Assembly (NCBI GenBank): GCA_937877075.1
Contig: CALEGD010000013.1
Span: 1-19,111, forward strand
Direction of reading: 5' to 3'
Length of the DNA stretch: 19,111 nucleotides
DNA from: an uncultured Acholeplasmatales bacterium
Lineage (GTDB): Bacteria; Bacillota_I; Bacilli_A; ML615J-28; CAG-698
In this document: positions 1 through 6,965 of the stretch, in pieces
Layout of the letters: each line of letters opens with the position of its first letter
Numbering within the stretch: position 1 is the first letter of the stretch
Notes under the pieces: generated by a model
What the model was told of the DNA's origin: nothing
The model's database searches: none
What the model saw: only the letters and a program-made list of their open reading frames with translations
Translations under genes and position numbers: made by a program

Positions 1-367
1 CGGTTAAAACTTTAGTTTTAAAAAATTTAAAACGCTCTTCACCTATGTTGAATGCTTTTTTTGCTTTATAAAAGTTTCGATTTAACGCGTCAATTACGGT
101 TTTATTTAAGAGGCGTTGATCAACCATCCCGGCATAATAAGCCAAGCCGACATCAATTTCCTGATAATTATTCTCGAGAGTAAATTCAGTAATTACAAAA
201 TCCCAGGAATCTCCTTGGTAGCTTTTAATATAATCTAAATTTTCCTTGACAGTTTCAAATAAAGGTTTTTGTAAATAATCCTCATTTGAGGTAGGGAATT
301 GTGTAGTTTCATTTTTTATTTTTATTTCTTTTTCCTTGTTTTTCTTTTCTTTCTTAAATAAACCCAT
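1..367 (-). CDS. Partial GerA-family spore germination receptor subunit A-like protein (N-terminus only)
   Basis: The frame is open from an ATG at 367 to the left edge of the window, giving about 122 residues with no stop. An AAAGGTGAT ribosome binding site precedes the ATG. The start is a lysine-rich cytosolic tail (MGLFKKEKKNKEKE). Then come blocks typical of the GerA/SpoVAF/GerKA soluble domain: an N-L-D-Y-I-K segment, DFVITEFTL (family pattern like D-lvirEF), then GLAYYAGMVDQRLLNKTVID (family pattern like iYidGLvdk..in). In this family the domain precedes several membrane helices and forms part of the nutrient germinant receptor in the spore inner membrane. The gene is divergent from hisS. 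The family call rests on pattern memory over a short fragment, so it is likely but not certain; the membrane part lies outside the window. Confidence 0.62.
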   Translation of the reverse strand, partial: MGLFKKEKKNKEKEIKIKNETTQFPTSNEDYLQKPLFETVKENLDYIKSYQGDSWDFVITEFTLENNYQEIDVGLAYYAGMVDQRLLNKTVIDALNRNFYKAKKAFNIGEERFKFFKTKVLT

Positions 368-383
368 ATTATCACCTTTTTAT

Positions 384-412
384 TATTATGTATCCGTTTG
401 AACGTTTTAAAC
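384..412 (-). promoter_or_regulatory. Possible forespore (sigma-G-like) promoter for the GerA-like gene
   Basis: Reading the minus strand, CATAATA (390-384) fits the sigma-G -10 consensus CATnHTA. GTTTA (412-408) lies 17 nt upstream and matches four of five positions of the -35 consensus GHATR. The implied start near 377 leaves a very short leader that begins at the ribosome binding site. The match is short and could be chance in AT-rich DNA; it gains weight only from the predicted germination gene behind it. Confidence 0.35.
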
Positions 413-447
413 TATATTTTATGCCACTATCTTTGAAATAATAATGT

Positions 448-476
448 TTGACTTTAATAGGAAGTTATTTTATAAT
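448..476 (+). promoter_or_regulatory. Sigma-A promoter of the hisS operon
   Basis: TTGACT (448-453) and a perfect TATAAT (471-476) are separated by 17 nt. Transcription should start near 483, about 143 nt before the hisS ATG, leaving room for the structured leader described separately. It is the best promoter in the first 8 kb and probably drives all nine genes to 7858. Confidence 0.8.
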
Positions 477-482
477 AATATA

Positions 483-621
483 TATAATTTCGTAATCAAA
501 CTTATCATTGCTCTGATTATGAAATTCTTACTGGACGTATTTTCTTGCGTTAAAGAAATAAGATACACGGATAATTTCGTCCTTAGGAGATTCCTTTTAG
601 GGACTTTATTTTTTTAGGAGG
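483..621 (+). promoter_or_regulatory. Structured hisS leader, probable transcription attenuator
   Basis: The leader contains four elements. First, a 13-bp hairpin pairs 486-498 with 514-526 (one G-U pair, 15-nt loop). Second, GGACG (533-537) can pair with CGTCC (578-582), enclosing a smaller hairpin that joins 541-546 to 553-558. Third, an intrinsic terminator pairs 579-588 with 592-604 and is followed by TTTATTTTTTT (605-615). Fourth, AGGAGG (616-621) follows at once. The GGACG/CGTCC helix and the terminator share 579-582, so they exclude each other, as antiterminator and terminator do. The sequence TTTCGTCC resembles the terminator side of T-box leaders, and a His codon CAT (506-508) lies in the first loop. 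However, the conserved T-box core (GGNTGGNACCGCG) is absent. The folding is by eye. Confidence 0.6.
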
Positions 622-626
622 TAGAC

Positions 627-1892
627 ATGTATCAAAAAGTAAAAGGCACTCAAGATTTATTTGGAATTGAGGCTAAAAAACTGCATTTTTTAGAAACTAA
701 AATCAGAACCGTTATTAGTAAATACGGTTATGAGGAAATGATTACTCCTATTTTTGAAAATACCGATGTTTTTGTTCGCAGTTCCGGCGAGGAATCAGAT
801 ATTGTTTCCAAAGAAATGTATACATTTTTAGATAAAGGAAATCGCAGCATTACCTTAAGACCGGAAGGAACTGCCGCGGTGGTGAGAAGTTATCTGGAAA
901 ATAAACTTTATGCCTCCGGCAACCTTAAGAAATTTTATTATTTTGGACCAATGTTCCGTTATGAAAGACCGCAAGCTGGTCGTTTTCGTCAGTTCAACCA
1001 ATTTGGAATTGAAGCCTTCGGAACTTCATCGCCTTTACTTGATGCTGATGTTATTATTTCCGCTTCTGAAATATTTAAAGCTTTAGGAATAGAAAATATA
1101 AAACTAAAGATTAATTCGATCGGAGACTTTGCATCTCGAAATAATTATGAAAAGCTCCTAAAAGGATATTTCGGGAAGAATATTGATCATCTTTGTCTTG
1201 ATTGTCAGCGCCGATTAGAGAATAATCCTCTCAGGATTCTTGATTGCAAGGTTGATAAGGATAATCCCATAATTCAAAAAGCACCTAAAATAGAATCTTC
1301 GCTTTCAAAAGAATCTAAAGACTATTTTAAAGAAGTGCTTAAGATTCTTGATGATTTTAAGTTAAAATATGAAATCGATCAAAATTTGGTTAGAGGACTG
1401 GATTATTATACCGACACTGTTTTTGAATATATCCTAGAAAGCAAGGACGAGCTTGGAGGACTGGCAATTTGTGCCGGCGGAAAATACTCCGATTTAGTCC
1501 GTTCTTTTCAAGGACCGGATATTCCTGGTATCGGTTATGCTTTCGGAGTTGAGAGGATTCTGATGATAATGGACCAACAAAATCTTTTTCCGAAATTAGA
1601 AGATAAAGCCGATGTGGTTTTAATCGGGCTTGACCCCGAATCAAAGAAGAAGACCCTCCTTTTGGCAATAATGCTAAGAAGAGCTGGTTATTTATCTGAA
1701 CTTGATTATCTCAGTCAGAATTTGAAACCGCAGTTTAGGCTTGCAGATCAAATGCAAGCAAAGTTTATTATTATTATCGGCGAAGAAGAAAGAAAAAATA
1801 AAGTTCTAACCGTAAAAAATAATTCCACAAAGGAACAAGAAACAGTATCTGAGGACCGAATTCTTGAATATTTAAAGGAGAAGATAAAATGA
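627..1892 (+). CDS. hisS: Histidyl-tRNA synthetase
   Basis: Class II aminoacyl-tRNA synthetase that charges tRNA-His with histidine in the cytosol. The 421-residue length is normal for bacterial HisRS. Visible signatures are motif 2 (FRYERPQAGRFRQF, about residues 111-124), the HisRS-specific HisA block RGLDYYTDTVFEY (about 255-267), the glycine-rich AGGKYSDL loop, and motif 3 (GIGYAFGVERI). The last ~90 residues have the look of the anticodon-binding domain (DVVLIGLD start). The ATG follows AGGAGG at 616-621. It is first in a long operon and is followed by aspS with a 4-nt overlap; hisS-aspS is a common pair in Bacillota. Expression is probably limited by the terminator just upstream of its ribosome binding site. 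Confidence 0.97.
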   Translation: MYQKVKGTQDLFGIEAKKLHFLETKIRTVISKYGYEEMITPIFENTDVFVRSSGEESDIVSKEMYTFLDKGNRSITLRPEGTAAVVRSYLENKLYASGNLKKFYYFGPMFRYERPQAGRFRQFNQFGIEAFGTSSPLLDADVIISASEIFKALGIENIKLKINSIGDFASRNNYEKLLKGYFGKNIDHLCLDCQRRLENNPLRILDCKVDKDNPIIQKAPKIESSLSKESKDYFKEVLKILDDFKLKYEIDQNLVRGLDYYTDTVFEYILESKDELGGLAICAGGKYSDLVRSFQGPDIPGIGYAFGVERILMIMDQQNLFPKLEDKADVVLIGLDPESKKKTLLLAIMLRRAGYLSELDYLSQNLKPQFRLADQMQAKFIIIIGEEERKNKVLTVKNNSTKEQETVSEDRILEYLKEKIK

Positions 1893-3631
1893 GAACTCAT
1901 AATAATGGCGAGTTAAGATATACTGATGTTGGAAAAGAAGTTTCTTTAGTCGGTTGGGTTTCAAAAAGAAGAAACCTTGGCGGCATTATATTTATTGATT
2001 TACGTGACCGTTATGGTATTACTCAAATTGTCTGTAAACCCGAAAATCCCTTGTATTCTGTCTTAGAAAATGTAAAGAACGAATATGTATTAAAAGTAAG
2101 TGGCAAGGTTCTTGAAAGAGAAAGCAAAAATAAAAATCTCCCAACCGGAGATATTGAGCTTGATGTTCAAGAAGTAAAGATATTAAGTGAAGCTGAAAAC
2201 CCGCCGATGATAATTGCGGATGTAACCGATGCTTTAGAAGATTTACGAATGAAATATCGTTATTTGGATTTAAGACGTCCGGTTCTCCAAAATAACTTAT
2301 TTTTAAGACATAATATTACTAAAGCGGTTCGAAATTATTTCGATGCCAGAGATTTTGTGGAAATTGAAACACCGGTTTTCGGTAAATCTACTCCCGAAGG
2401 TGCCCGTGATTACCTGGTTCCTTCCCGAGTTCATCCCGGAAAATTTTATGCCCTCCCTCAATCTCCTCAACTTTATAAACAATTACTGATGATTTCCGGA
2501 TTTGAACGGTATTATCAGATTGTGAAATGCTTTAGGGATGAAGATTTAAGAGCCGACCGCCAAATGGAATTTACTCAAATCGACGTCGAAATGAGTTTTG
2601 TTGATGAAGAAGATATTTATGAGTTAATTGAAGGTATGATTGTTAAGATTATGAAGGATGTAAAAGGGGTTGAAGTTAAAACTCCTTTTCCAAGAATTAG
2701 CTTTGAAGAATCGATGGATCGTTTTGGTACCGATAAACCGGATACTCGATTTGGTTTAGAGTTAATTAATCTTAATGATGTCTTTTCAGAGATTAATTTT
2801 ACTGTCTTTCAGAATGTCTTAAGTGATAATGGTTTAATAAAAGGAATAAAAGTGAAAGGCGGAGCGGGGATTTATTCTCGTAAAGAAATTGATCGCCTAA
2901 CCAACGAAGTAAAGAAATATAAAGCCAAAGGTTTAGCTTGGTTAAAATATGAAGATGGTTTTAGTGGATCCATTTCTAAGTTTTTAACTCCGGAAATTGA
3001 AAATGCCTTAGTTGAAAAACTTGAACTTGAAAACGATGATTTAATTTTAATCGTTGCTGATGAAGAAAAAATCGCAAATACATCACTTGGAAACCTGCGA
3101 AATCTACTGGGCAGGGATCTAAATTTAATCGATAAAAATCGCTTTGATTATCTTTGGGTAAATAATTGGCCGTCCTTTGATTTTGATGAAGAAAGTAATC
3201 GTTATGTTGCCGCTCATCATCCTTTTACCGCCCCTAAAGATGCTGACTGTTCAAAGCTTTTGACCGAACCCGAAAAATGCCATTCCAAATGTTATGATAT
3301 AGTCTTAAACGGATATGAACTTGGAAGTGGATCGATTCGGATTCATAACCAAGATGTTCAAAAAGCGATGTTTAAGGCAATAGGTTTATCCGATGAAGAA
3401 GTTAAGGAGAAGTTTGGTTTCTTTGTTGAGGCTTTAAAATATGGAACACCTCCTCATGGCGGTATTGCTTTGGGTCTTGACCGCCTGGTCATGATTCTTT
3501 GCGGTGCAAGTTCTCTACGTGAAGTTATCGCTTTTCCGAAGAGTGCAAGTGCGATGGACCCGATGAGTGAAGCTCCGAGTCAGGTTACTCTTGACCAATT
3601 GAAGGAATTGAAATTGGAAATTAAAAAATGA
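1889..3631 (+). CDS. aspS: Aspartyl-tRNA synthetase
   Basis: Class IIb synthetase that charges tRNA-Asp. The length, 580 residues, fits the bacterial type with the extra GAD insertion. The order seen is an N-terminal OB-fold anticodon-binding domain (VSLVGWVSKRRNLGGIIFIDLRDR), the catalytic core with motif 2 (FRDEDLRADRQMEFTQID), the GAD insert in the middle, and motif 3 (HGGIALGLDRLVMIL). The motif-2 neighbourhood has Met where many AspRSs have Pro (RADRQPEFTQID), a tolerated position. Leucine in RRNLGG sits where non-discriminating enzymes often carry His, which weakly suggests a discriminating enzyme (inference). The start overlaps the hisS stop as ATGA, with AAGGAG just upstream, so translation is probably coupled. 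Confidence 0.97.
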   Translation: MRTHNNGELRYTDVGKEVSLVGWVSKRRNLGGIIFIDLRDRYGITQIVCKPENPLYSVLENVKNEYVLKVSGKVLERESKNKNLPTGDIELDVQEVKILSEAENPPMIIADVTDALEDLRMKYRYLDLRRPVLQNNLFLRHNITKAVRNYFDARDFVEIETPVFGKSTPEGARDYLVPSRVHPGKFYALPQSPQLYKQLLMISGFERYYQIVKCFRDEDLRADRQMEFTQIDVEMSFVDEEDIYELIEGMIVKIMKDVKGVEVKTPFPRISFEESMDRFGTDKPDTRFGLELINLNDVFSEINFTVFQNVLSDNGLIKGIKVKGGAGIYSRKEIDRLTNEVKKYKAKGLAWLKYEDGFSGSISKFLTPEIENALVEKLELENDDLILIVADEEKIANTSLGNLRNLLGRDLNLIDKNRFDYLWVNNWPSFDFDEESNRYVAAHHPFTAPKDADCSKLLTEPEKCHSKCYDIVLNGYELGSGSIRIHNQDVQKAMFKAIGLSDEEVKEKFGFFVEALKYGTPPHGGIALGLDRLVMILCGASSLREVIAFPKSASAMDPMSEAPSQVTLDQLKELKLEIKK

Positions 3632-4308
3632 AAAATCTGGAAAGACTTGAATACCTTTTCGGAGAAGAAAATATAGAAAAATTAAGTAAAGCAAAAGTCG
3701 CCGTTATCGGTCTCGGCGGTGTCGGCGGTATTGCCGCCCTTACCTTGGCACGCTCGGGTGTCGGTAATCTAATTATTCAAGATTATGATCTTGTTCAGGA
3801 AAGTAATATCAACCGGCAATTAATTGCAAATTATCAAACAATCAATTGTAAGAAGGTTGAAGTTATGGCAGAAGAAATCAAAAAGGTTAATCCGCAGGCC
3901 ATAATAACCGTTTTAGATGAAAAATTTGATGCAAATAGTAAATTATTCGATTATGAATTTGATTTTTTAATTGATGCAATTGATTCTATAGCGGATAAAT
4001 TCCTGTTAATCAAACAATGCTTGGAAAACAAGATTAACTTTATTTCCTCAATGGGAGCCGGAAAAAAAACAGACCCGACAAAACTTGCCATTATGGAAAT
4101 TCAAAAGACTACCTATGATCCTCTGGCTAAGATTTTACGTCGGAAATTACGGGAAGAAAAAATCTCTGATAAAATCATAGTTTCCTCTTCCACCGAAGCC
4201 CCGGCTGATATTCCGGCCTTAGGTTCCTATATGCCTGTTACCGCCACTGCCGGTCTAATGCTAGCTGATTATATTATAAAACAAATTATTACCGGAGGTA
4301 AATTTTGA
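3628..4308 (+). CDS. tcdA: tRNA threonylcarbamoyladenosine dehydratase (ThiF/E1-like, TcdA family)
   Basis: ATP-dependent enzyme that cyclises the t6A37 modification of ANN-decoding tRNAs to the hydantoin form ct6A. The 226-residue protein has the E1-like nucleotide loop GLGGVGG (28-34), the ATP-contacting N-x-N-R-Q block (60-64, INRQL), a conserved Lys pair in the next helix, and the DAID crossover. Family-specific blocks SMGAGKKTDPTKL and TYDPLAKILRRKL mark it as TcdA (CsdL/YgdL) rather than ThiF, MoeB or HesA. The zinc CxxC pairs of MoeB/ThiF are absent, as expected. It overlaps aspS by 4 nt (ATGA) and has only a weak ribosome binding site of its own, so coupling is likely. Being with two tRNA synthetases fits a role in tRNA function. 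Confidence 0.88.
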   Translation: MKNLERLEYLFGEENIEKLSKAKVAVIGLGGVGGIAALTLARSGVGNLIIQDYDLVQESNINRQLIANYQTINCKKVEVMAEEIKKVNPQAIITVLDEKFDANSKLFDYEFDFLIDAIDSIADKFLLIKQCLENKINFISSMGAGKKTDPTKLAIMEIQKTTYDPLAKILRRKLREEKISDKIIVSSSTEAPADIPALGSYMPVTATAGLMLADYIIKQIITGGKF

Positions 4309-4550
4309 TACTAAATAAATTTGTCATACAAGCAATAATTGTCATTGCTGTTGTTCTTATATTTCTTTTATCGGTGATACTGAACTGGAAAACAAAAGCA
4401 CCGAAGGATGTGAAGCTTCCCGAAAAATGTCAATTTTGCCCTTCACAAACTTGTGTTATTAAAATCAGTGATGTAGAAAAACGAAAGGAAGAATTAAAAG
4501 AATATTTGGAATCATGTGAGGATCAAGATGGCAGTAAAAAAACGGACTGA
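4305..4550 (+). CDS. Small Cys-rich single-span membrane protein, unknown function
   Basis: Eighty-one residues. One hydrophobic helix spans about 6-27, followed by a basic and then acidic soluble tail. The tail carries four cysteines (42, 45, 50, 71) in the pattern C-x2-C-x4-C-x20-C, the first three in CQFCPSQTC. The start is TTG at 4305, supported by GGAGG at 4294-4298 six bases upstream; it overlaps the tcdA stop (TTGA). The 3' end overlaps the next gene by 23 nt, so the frame is held between two genuine genes, which argues that it is real. The cysteines could bind a metal or form a disulfide; nothing in the sequence decides this. I do not recognise the family. It is loosely reminiscent of small FeoB-associated Cys-rich proteins, but no FeoB is here. 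Confidence 0.72.
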   Translation: MILNKFVIQAIIVIAVVLIFLLSVILNWKTKAPKDVKLPEKCQFCPSQTCVIKISDVEKRKEELKEYLESCEDQDGSKKTD

Positions 4551-5010
4551 TTATCTGAGTTGGGACCGTTATTTTATGGGAGTGGCCCTTCTTTCCGCTA
4601 TGCGGAGTAAAGACCCACATACCCAAGTCGGAGCTTGCATCGTCAATCAAAAAAATCGGATTGTCGGCATCGGTTATAACGGACTTCCCTATGGCTGTCA
4701 GGATGATTCTTTTCCCTGGGATAATGAAGGGGAATTCTTAGAAACAAAATATCCTTATATTGTCCATGCGGAACCGAATGCGATCTTAAACTCCAATACC
4801 GAGCTTTCCGGTTGCGTACTATATGTTACCCTTTTTCCTTGTCATGAATGTGTTAAACTGATTATTCAAAGCGGAATTAAGGAGATAGTTTATCTTTCCG
4901 ATAAGTATCAAAACACCCTTTCTGATCAAGCCGCTAAAAGAATGCTTGATACAAGCAAAGTTTCTTGTCGAAAAATTGATCCATTTCGGATTAGAATTGA
5001 GGATGAATAA
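4528..5010 (+). CDS. Deoxycytidylate (dCMP) deaminase, resembling the animal DCTD type
   Basis: Zinc enzyme that converts dCMP to dUMP, feeding thymidylate synthesis. The 160-residue protein has the cytidine deaminase signature: HAE (80-82) with the catalytic Glu, and PCHEC (104-108) with two zinc cysteines. Long blocks such as RSKDPHTQVGACIVN, IVGIGYNGLPYGCQDD, TKYPYIVHAE and LFPCHECVKLIIQSGIKE follow the eukaryotic/T-even-like dCMP deaminase pattern closely, more so than the ComEB pattern of Bacillus. The ATG at 4528 is preferred over an in-frame GTG at 4516 because AGGA (4519-4522) is correctly spaced from it. It overlaps the upstream microprotein and abuts the next gene. Some pipelines would label it comEB. 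Confidence 0.93.
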   Translation: MAVKKRTDYLSWDRYFMGVALLSAMRSKDPHTQVGACIVNQKNRIVGIGYNGLPYGCQDDSFPWDNEGEFLETKYPYIVHAEPNAILNSNTELSGCVLYVTLFPCHECVKLIIQSGIKEIVYLSDKYQNTLSDQAAKRMLDTSKVSCRKIDPFRIRIEDE

Positions 5011-6098
5011 TGAAGGATGTTTTTCGTGATCTATTTCAGAGTTTTAAAAAAGCAAGTTATAAAAAGAAATTCTTACTATCAATCTTTTTACTGATCTATA
5101 TGCTTGTTTTAATTTCTGTTTTAATAAAAGTAAATTATCAGGTTACTACTCCCGGAGCGATTACTTCGACCGTTTCTACAACCGCCGATCCAAAAGATTA
5201 TTGGGTAATTAAAATACAAGAAGAAAATCTGGCCGGAAACATTAATACGGTCGGTATTTATAATCATAAAAGGATTTCTTATTTTCAATATTTGATTTCG
5301 AAATTATCACCGCGAGTTAAAATTTCTGATTATGATCCGAAAACAATGCTTTCCGAAGAGGAAGATGTTGTGCGCGGTGTACTTCAGAAAGACTATAGCA
5401 TCATAGATGCTTTGATAGTAGCCTATGAAGCCGCATCACTAAAGGATTCTTCGATTCATATTGAATATAAATTTCAAGGGTTACTGGTAATGGCGGTAAT
5501 GAAACATTCGGAGTCTAATCTTCTTCCCGGTGACCTTATTAAAAGCATTAACGGACAAAGCTTTAAAAATATTGATGAATTCAGGACTATTCTTTCTTCA
5601 TTAACGGAAGGAGAATTCCCAATGATAGTTATCAGAGAAAAAGAAGAAGTAGAAATTTCTTCAAAAATGGTTTTTCTGGAAGAACAAGGTTATAAACTCG
5701 GTGTGGAACTTCACGAAAAGATTGAGATTGATAAAAATCTCACCAAACCTGCTTATATAATAAACCCGAATCTTTCTTCGATTGGTTCCTCCGGCGGAGC
5801 TATGATGGCTCTGGCCGTCTATAATGCCTTGACTGAAGGAGATCTGACTAAGGGTAAAGTAATCATCGGTACTATAAATTTAGACGGAAGTATTGGCGAA
5901 ATCGGTGGTACCGCCCAAAAGATTGCTACTGCCTCGATGTATGGAGCCGATATCTTTATCGTTGGAAAAGAAAATTATGACGAAGCTTATGCAACATATA
6001 TCCAGATGAAGGATTTATTTAAACCTAATTTTAAGTTAATCCAAGCAAAAAATTTTCAGGAAATGATCACTCTCTTGGAGGCCTTAAATGAAGATTAA
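5010..6098 (+). CDS. ylbL: YlbL-like membrane-anchored PDZ/Lon serine protease
   Basis: A 362-residue protein with one membrane helix (about 20-41), so the rest is probably outside the cell membrane. A PDZ-like domain follows (about 150-210; LLPGDLIKSINGQ), then a Lon-type protease domain. The Ser-Lys dyad is visible: Ser261 in GSSGG and Lys304 in GGTAQKI, 43 residues apart as in Lon (679/722). Homologues include B. subtilis YlbL and streptococcal SepM, which trim secreted or membrane peptides. The ATG at 5010 overlaps the last base of the deaminase stop and has GAGGAT upstream. The substrate is unknown. The GSSGG box differs slightly from the usual G-P-S-A-G. Confidence 0.9.
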   Translation: MKDVFRDLFQSFKKASYKKKFLLSIFLLIYMLVLISVLIKVNYQVTTPGAITSTVSTTADPKDYWVIKIQEENLAGNINTVGIYNHKRISYFQYLISKLSPRVKISDYDPKTMLSEEEDVVRGVLQKDYSIIDALIVAYEAASLKDSSIHIEYKFQGLLVMAVMKHSESNLLPGDLIKSINGQSFKNIDEFRTILSSLTEGEFPMIVIREKEEVEISSKMVFLEEQGYKLGVELHEKIEIDKNLTKPAYIINPNLSSIGSSGGAMMALAVYNALTEGDLTKGKVIIGTINLDGSIGEIGGTAQKIATASMYGADIFIVGKENYDEAYATYIQMKDLFKPNFKLIQAKNFQEMITLLEALNED

Positions 6099-6489
6099 TT
6101 GGAAAAAAGCTAAACAAACGCAACTGGACTTTTATAATCTCAAAATCAGCTCCAAAACTAATATCCTCGGAACAATTTTAGCCTTGCTCGGTAGTGTTTT
6201 AATAATTCTTCCGCTGGCATTAATCTTGATTCAGACAATCTTCATTTATGGTTATCATCGATCTATCTTATTTATTTGCCTTTTCTTCATCTGGGTTGGG
6301 ATCATGCTATTTAACGGAATTCTTAACTATCTTACGATTAGATTTTCCAAATCTTTAGAAAGAAATAATCCCGGTTTACAAGCCTTGGAAGAGAAGCATG
6401 TTTTTTATTATCAATGTTTAAATCCAATTATTGCTGTAATTAGTCTAATATTAATTATTTTCTTTGCATATCAAATAGGAGGCTTTTGA
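6088..6489 (+). CDS. Three-helix integral membrane protein, unknown function
   Basis: This 133-residue protein is mostly hydrophobic, with likely helices at about 27-52, 58-80 and 111-130, and a charged loop (SKSLERNNPGLQALEEKH) between the second and third. The N-terminal 22 residues are polar and basic, suggesting a cytosolic N-terminus. The ATG at 6088 lies inside the end of ylbL (11-nt overlap) with TTGGAGG upstream, and its stop overlaps the lspA start as TGATG, so it is a true operon member. I do not recognise a family and see no catalytic motif. Its place between a membrane protease and the lipoprotein signal peptidase suggests an envelope role, which is inference only. Confidence 0.8.
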   Translation: MKINWKKAKQTQLDFYNLKISSKTNILGTILALLGSVLIILPLALILIQTIFIYGYHRSILFICLFFIWVGIMLFNGILNYLTIRFSKSLERNNPGLQALEEKHVFYYQCLNPIIAVISLILIIFFAYQIGGF

Positions 6490-6965
6490 TGAAAACTAAA
6501 CAAATCCTGATCGGAATCGGATTGATTATTTTTGGTATTATTATCGACCAAATAACAAAATTTCTTTCTTTCCGAAACTTTGAATTAAATAAAAATTATA
6601 AATGTATTCCCGGCCTTTTCCGCTTCACTTTAGTAAAAAATGACGGCAGTGCTTGGGGAATGTTTTCAGGAAAACTTTGGTTTTTAATCACAATCACGAT
6701 CTTTGCTCTAGGTTTCTTTGCCTGGTTAGCGAAAGATTTTGATTTTAAAGAAAATCCAATCTTTAGCGCTTCCTTTGTTTTGATTCTAACCGGCACTCTG
6801 GGAAATTTTATTGACCGGGTTGTACTAGGATATGTCAGAGATTTTATTACTTTTGATTTTATCTCTTTTCCGAGTTTTAATTTTGCGGATATGTGTCTGA
6901 CTGTCGGTGTGATTTTCCTTTCTTTCGATATTATTTTTGGAGAAACGGGTAAAAGATGGGGTTAG
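6489..6965 (+). CDS. lspA: Lipoprotein signal peptidase (signal peptidase II)
   Basis: Aspartyl protease in the cytoplasmic membrane that removes the signal peptide from diacylated prolipoproteins. It has 158 residues and four hydrophobic segments. The catalytic aspartates are Asp118 (GYVRDFI) and Asp134 (FNFADMC). The conserved Asn-containing loop is KNDGSAWGMF (50-59), a slight variant of the usual NxGAAF. The NFIDR block precedes the first Asp. The start is taken at ATG 6489 rather than TTG 6486 because AGGAGG (6477-6482) is then spaced by six bases. The pair lspA plus an RluD-type synthase is a well-known Bacillota arrangement, and the next gene starts inside the lspA end (10-nt overlap). 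Confidence 0.96.
   Translation: MKTKQILIGIGLIIFGIIIDQITKFLSFRNFELNKNYKCIPGLFRFTLVKNDGSAWGMFSGKLWFLITITIFALGFFAWLAKDFDFKENPIFSASFVLILTGTLGNFIDRVVLGYVRDFITFDFISFPSFNFADMCLTVGVIFLSFDIIFGETGKRWG

Noticed and set aside
483..621. Canonical T-box riboswitch in front of hisS
   Set aside because: The conserved GGNTGGNACCGCG core and a long stem I are absent. I kept it as an unclassified attenuator instead.
1390..1668. Minus-strand 92-codon frame opposite hisS
   Set aside because: Shadow of the hisS coding frame with no ribosome binding site.
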